From an uncultured Microcoleaceae cyanobacterium (GTDB lineage: Bacteria > Cyanobacteriota > Cyanobacteriia > Cyanobacteriales > Microcoleaceae): a stretch of 5,013 nucleotides of DNA. This document shows, in pieces, positions 3,620 to 5,013 of this stretch. The notes beneath the pieces are model-generated. The model was given only the letters and a program-made list of their open reading frames with translations. It was not told the DNA's origin and did not search any database. A program made the position numbers and the translations under genes. Numbering within the stretch: the stretch's first letter is position 1; every line of letters begins with the position of its first letter. The stretch lies in contig CALKCV010000556.1 in NCBI GenBank assembly GCA_938083405.1, forward strand, positions 1 to 5,013, read 5' to 3'.

Positions 3620-5013
3620 ATCGAGGTTAGTTACAATCTTATTTTTAGTGACCTTGGGATTAGTGCTTCTGGTCCCTTCGCCACTAACGCCACAGAATAT
3701 GTCTCGGTGGAGCGATCGCTTCATTTCCCAAACAGAGAATAATAGTACGCAACTACAGCGACGGGCACCGAAGTTTAAGAAAGTGGAGGCGGGGTTTGCG
3801 AAAACTATCGTCCCACCTCCAGAAATTTTCCAGTTCTCCCAGGAAACAGCAGACCATCGTCAAAGCGCGATCGTCAAACAAGACGAGGGTCGCTTCCTTA
3901 ACCAATTGGGAGCGGAAACATACCCCACCTACGAAGTAATAGATATTCTGTGGCTGTTAATCTGCTCTGGCTTAGTATTTATAATGCAAGCGGGGTTTAT
4001 GTGTCTGGAGTCGGGACTGACGCGATCGAAAAATAGTATCAACGTCGCTATCAAAAACCTGACCGACTTCGGCATCTCCGTCAGTTTATTTTGGGCTTTT
4101 GGATTTGCCTTCATGTTTGGAACGAGTTATAAAGGAGCGATCGGTCTGACCGGTTTCTTTCTACCCACGGAGCTCGAACCCTTTCTGGCAGCCTTCTTTT
4201 TTTTCCAAGCCATGTTTTGCGGCACGGCTACCACCATCGTCTCCGGTGCCGTTGCCGAACGGATCAAATTTCCTTCCTATATAGTGGTCGCCAGCCTGCT
4301 TTCGGGCCTAATTTATCCCATCTTCGGGCACTGGGCTTGGAACGGAGCCCAGATTGGTAATTTTGCCGGTTGGCTGGGAAAACTTGGTTTCGTCGATTTT
4401 GCCGGTTCCACCGTGGTTCACAGCGTTGGCGGTTGGGTTTCTCTGGCAATGTTGCTCGTGGTGGGGCCGCGAGCGGGCAGATTTCCCAAAAACAGTCCGC
4501 CACAAAAAATCAACGGTTCTAATATACCTTTGTCGGTACTCGGAGCGATGCTGTTGTGGTTTGGCTGGTTTGGTTTCAACGGCGGCAGCACTCTGGCTTT
4601 AAACGGACAAGTTGCTTCCATTATTGTCAATACGGTTCTAGGCGGCGTGGCGGGGATGATTGTTACTTTGGCTGTGGGCTGGTCGAGAAGGCATATTCCC
4701 GATGTAGAGTTGTTGATAAATGGTGCTTTGGCCGGTTTGGTGGCGATTACTGCGGGATGTCATGCGGTGAGCGGGGGGGCGGCTTTGGCGATCGGGGGGA
4801 TCGGCGGTCTGGTGATGATGCTAATAGAAGCTACTTTAGAGCGGTTCCGGGTCGATGATGCCGTCGGTGCTATACCAGTTCATCTGGGGGCTGGTGTTTG
4901 GGGTACTTTGGCGGTGGCTTTGTTTGGCAAGCCGGAGTTGTTGGGAACGGGTTTGAGCGCGGGCGCTCAATTTGAAGTTCAGTTTTTAGGGGTGGTGGCT
5001 GCTTTTGCGATTT
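3609..5013 (+). CDS. amt: Amt/Mep/Rh-family ammonium transporter with long N-terminal extension (3' truncated)
   Basis: 468 codons are visible; the frame is open at the window end. Residues 8-22 form a hydrophobic signal or anchor segment, 24-108 a polar extension, and the Amt channel starts near 109. Channel residues, by E. coli AmtB position, are conserved: Phe107 = F203 (MFCGT), Trp148 = W244 (GHWAWNG), Asp160 = D263 (DFAGSTVVH), twin histidines His168 = H271 and His318 = H425 (PVHLGAG), Phe215 = F323 and Ser219 = S327 (GWFGFNGGS). The RSKN-x-x-NV block (139-146) is present. The protein should conduct ammonium across the inner membrane as a trimer. About ten membrane segments are complete and the window ends in the expected eleventh. 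ATG 3609 is chosen because it alone keeps the hydrophobic N-terminus; the next in-frame ATG (3699) would lose it. The extension is far longer than an ordinary Amt signal peptide. Extended Amts can carry C-terminal signalling domains, which cannot be checked here. No NtcA box was found upstream. Confidence 0.95.
   Translation, partial: MGRKSRLVTILFLVTLGLVLLVPSPLTPQNMSRWSDRFISQTENNSTQLQRRAPKFKKVEAGFAKTIVPPPEIFQFSQETADHRQSAIVKQDEGRFLNQLGAETYPTYEVIDILWLLICSGLVFIMQAGFMCLESGLTRSKNSINVAIKNLTDFGISVSLFWAFGFAFMFGTSYKGAIGLTGFFLPTELEPFLAAFFFFQAMFCGTATTIVSGAVAERIKFPSYIVVASLLSGLIYPIFGHWAWNGAQIGNFAGWLGKLGFVDFAGSTVVHSVGGWVSLAMLLVVGPRAGRFPKNSPPQKINGSNIPLSVLGAMLLWFGWFGFNGGSTLALNGQVASIIVNTVLGGVAGMIVTLAVGWSRRHIPDVELLINGALAGLVAITAGCHAVSGGAALAIGGIGGLVMMLIEATLERFRVDDAVGAIPVHLGAGVWGTLAVALFGKPELLGTGLSAGAQFEVQFLGVVAAFAI

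Noticed and set aside
4197..4204. Run of eight T in the Amt gene as a frameshift or slippage site
   Set aside because: The run encodes phenylalanines in FFFFQAMF, and conserved Amt sequence continues in the same frame on both sides, so no frameshift is needed.
4264..4858. Open frames overlapping the Amt gene in other frames
   Set aside because: The Amt frame keeps all pore residues throughout; the overlapping frames show no family features.

Overview
This window looks like chromosomal DNA from a filamentous, probably oscillatorialean cyanobacterium. The evidence is four full copies of the HIP1 octamer GCGATCGC (starting at 90, 2466, 2487 and 3712) and several near-copies. Short heptanucleotide tandem repeats lie between genes, Shine-Dalgarno signals are weak or absent, and the proteins read as cyanobacterial. 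The lineage call is inference; no rRNA or tRNA gene is present.

Layout, left to right. (1) 2-136, + strand: the last 44 codons of a TPR-type protein, followed by a hairpin with a T-run. (2) 209-361, - strand: the C-terminal part of a small antitoxin-like protein. Its 5' end is lost at a 33-bp palindrome (365-397). (3) 398-551: a possible coding remnant and no clear promoter. (4) 552-2081: a complete zinc metallocarboxypeptidase of family M32 (carboxypeptidase Taq). (5) 2082-2420: a 339-base intergenic region with a GC-rich hairpin, a possible 20-codon ORF and a perfect extended -10 promoter element. (6) 2421-3257: an exported protein with two peptidoglycan-binding domains joined by a basic linker of seven hexapeptide repeats. 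(7) 3258-3608: a repeat-rich intergenic region. It holds a TAATTAA heptamer array that begins inside the upstream gene and supplies its stop codon, a 30-bp perfect palindrome and an AATAAGG/AATGGGG heptamer array. (8) 3609 to the window end: an Amt/Mep/Rh-family ammonium transporter, cut off in about its last membrane segment. It carries an unusual N-terminal extension of about 108 residues.

The three main genes all lie on the + strand but are separated by more than 300 bases each and have unrelated roles: cytoplasmic peptide turnover, cell-envelope binding, and ammonium uptake or sensing. They look like independent transcription units, not an operon. I see no CRISPR array, transposase, phage gene or recognisable defence system. 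The observations most worth following are the extended, possibly sensor-type Amt, the truncated antitoxin next to a mobile-looking palindrome, and the recently amplified SPRR/SPRQ linker.
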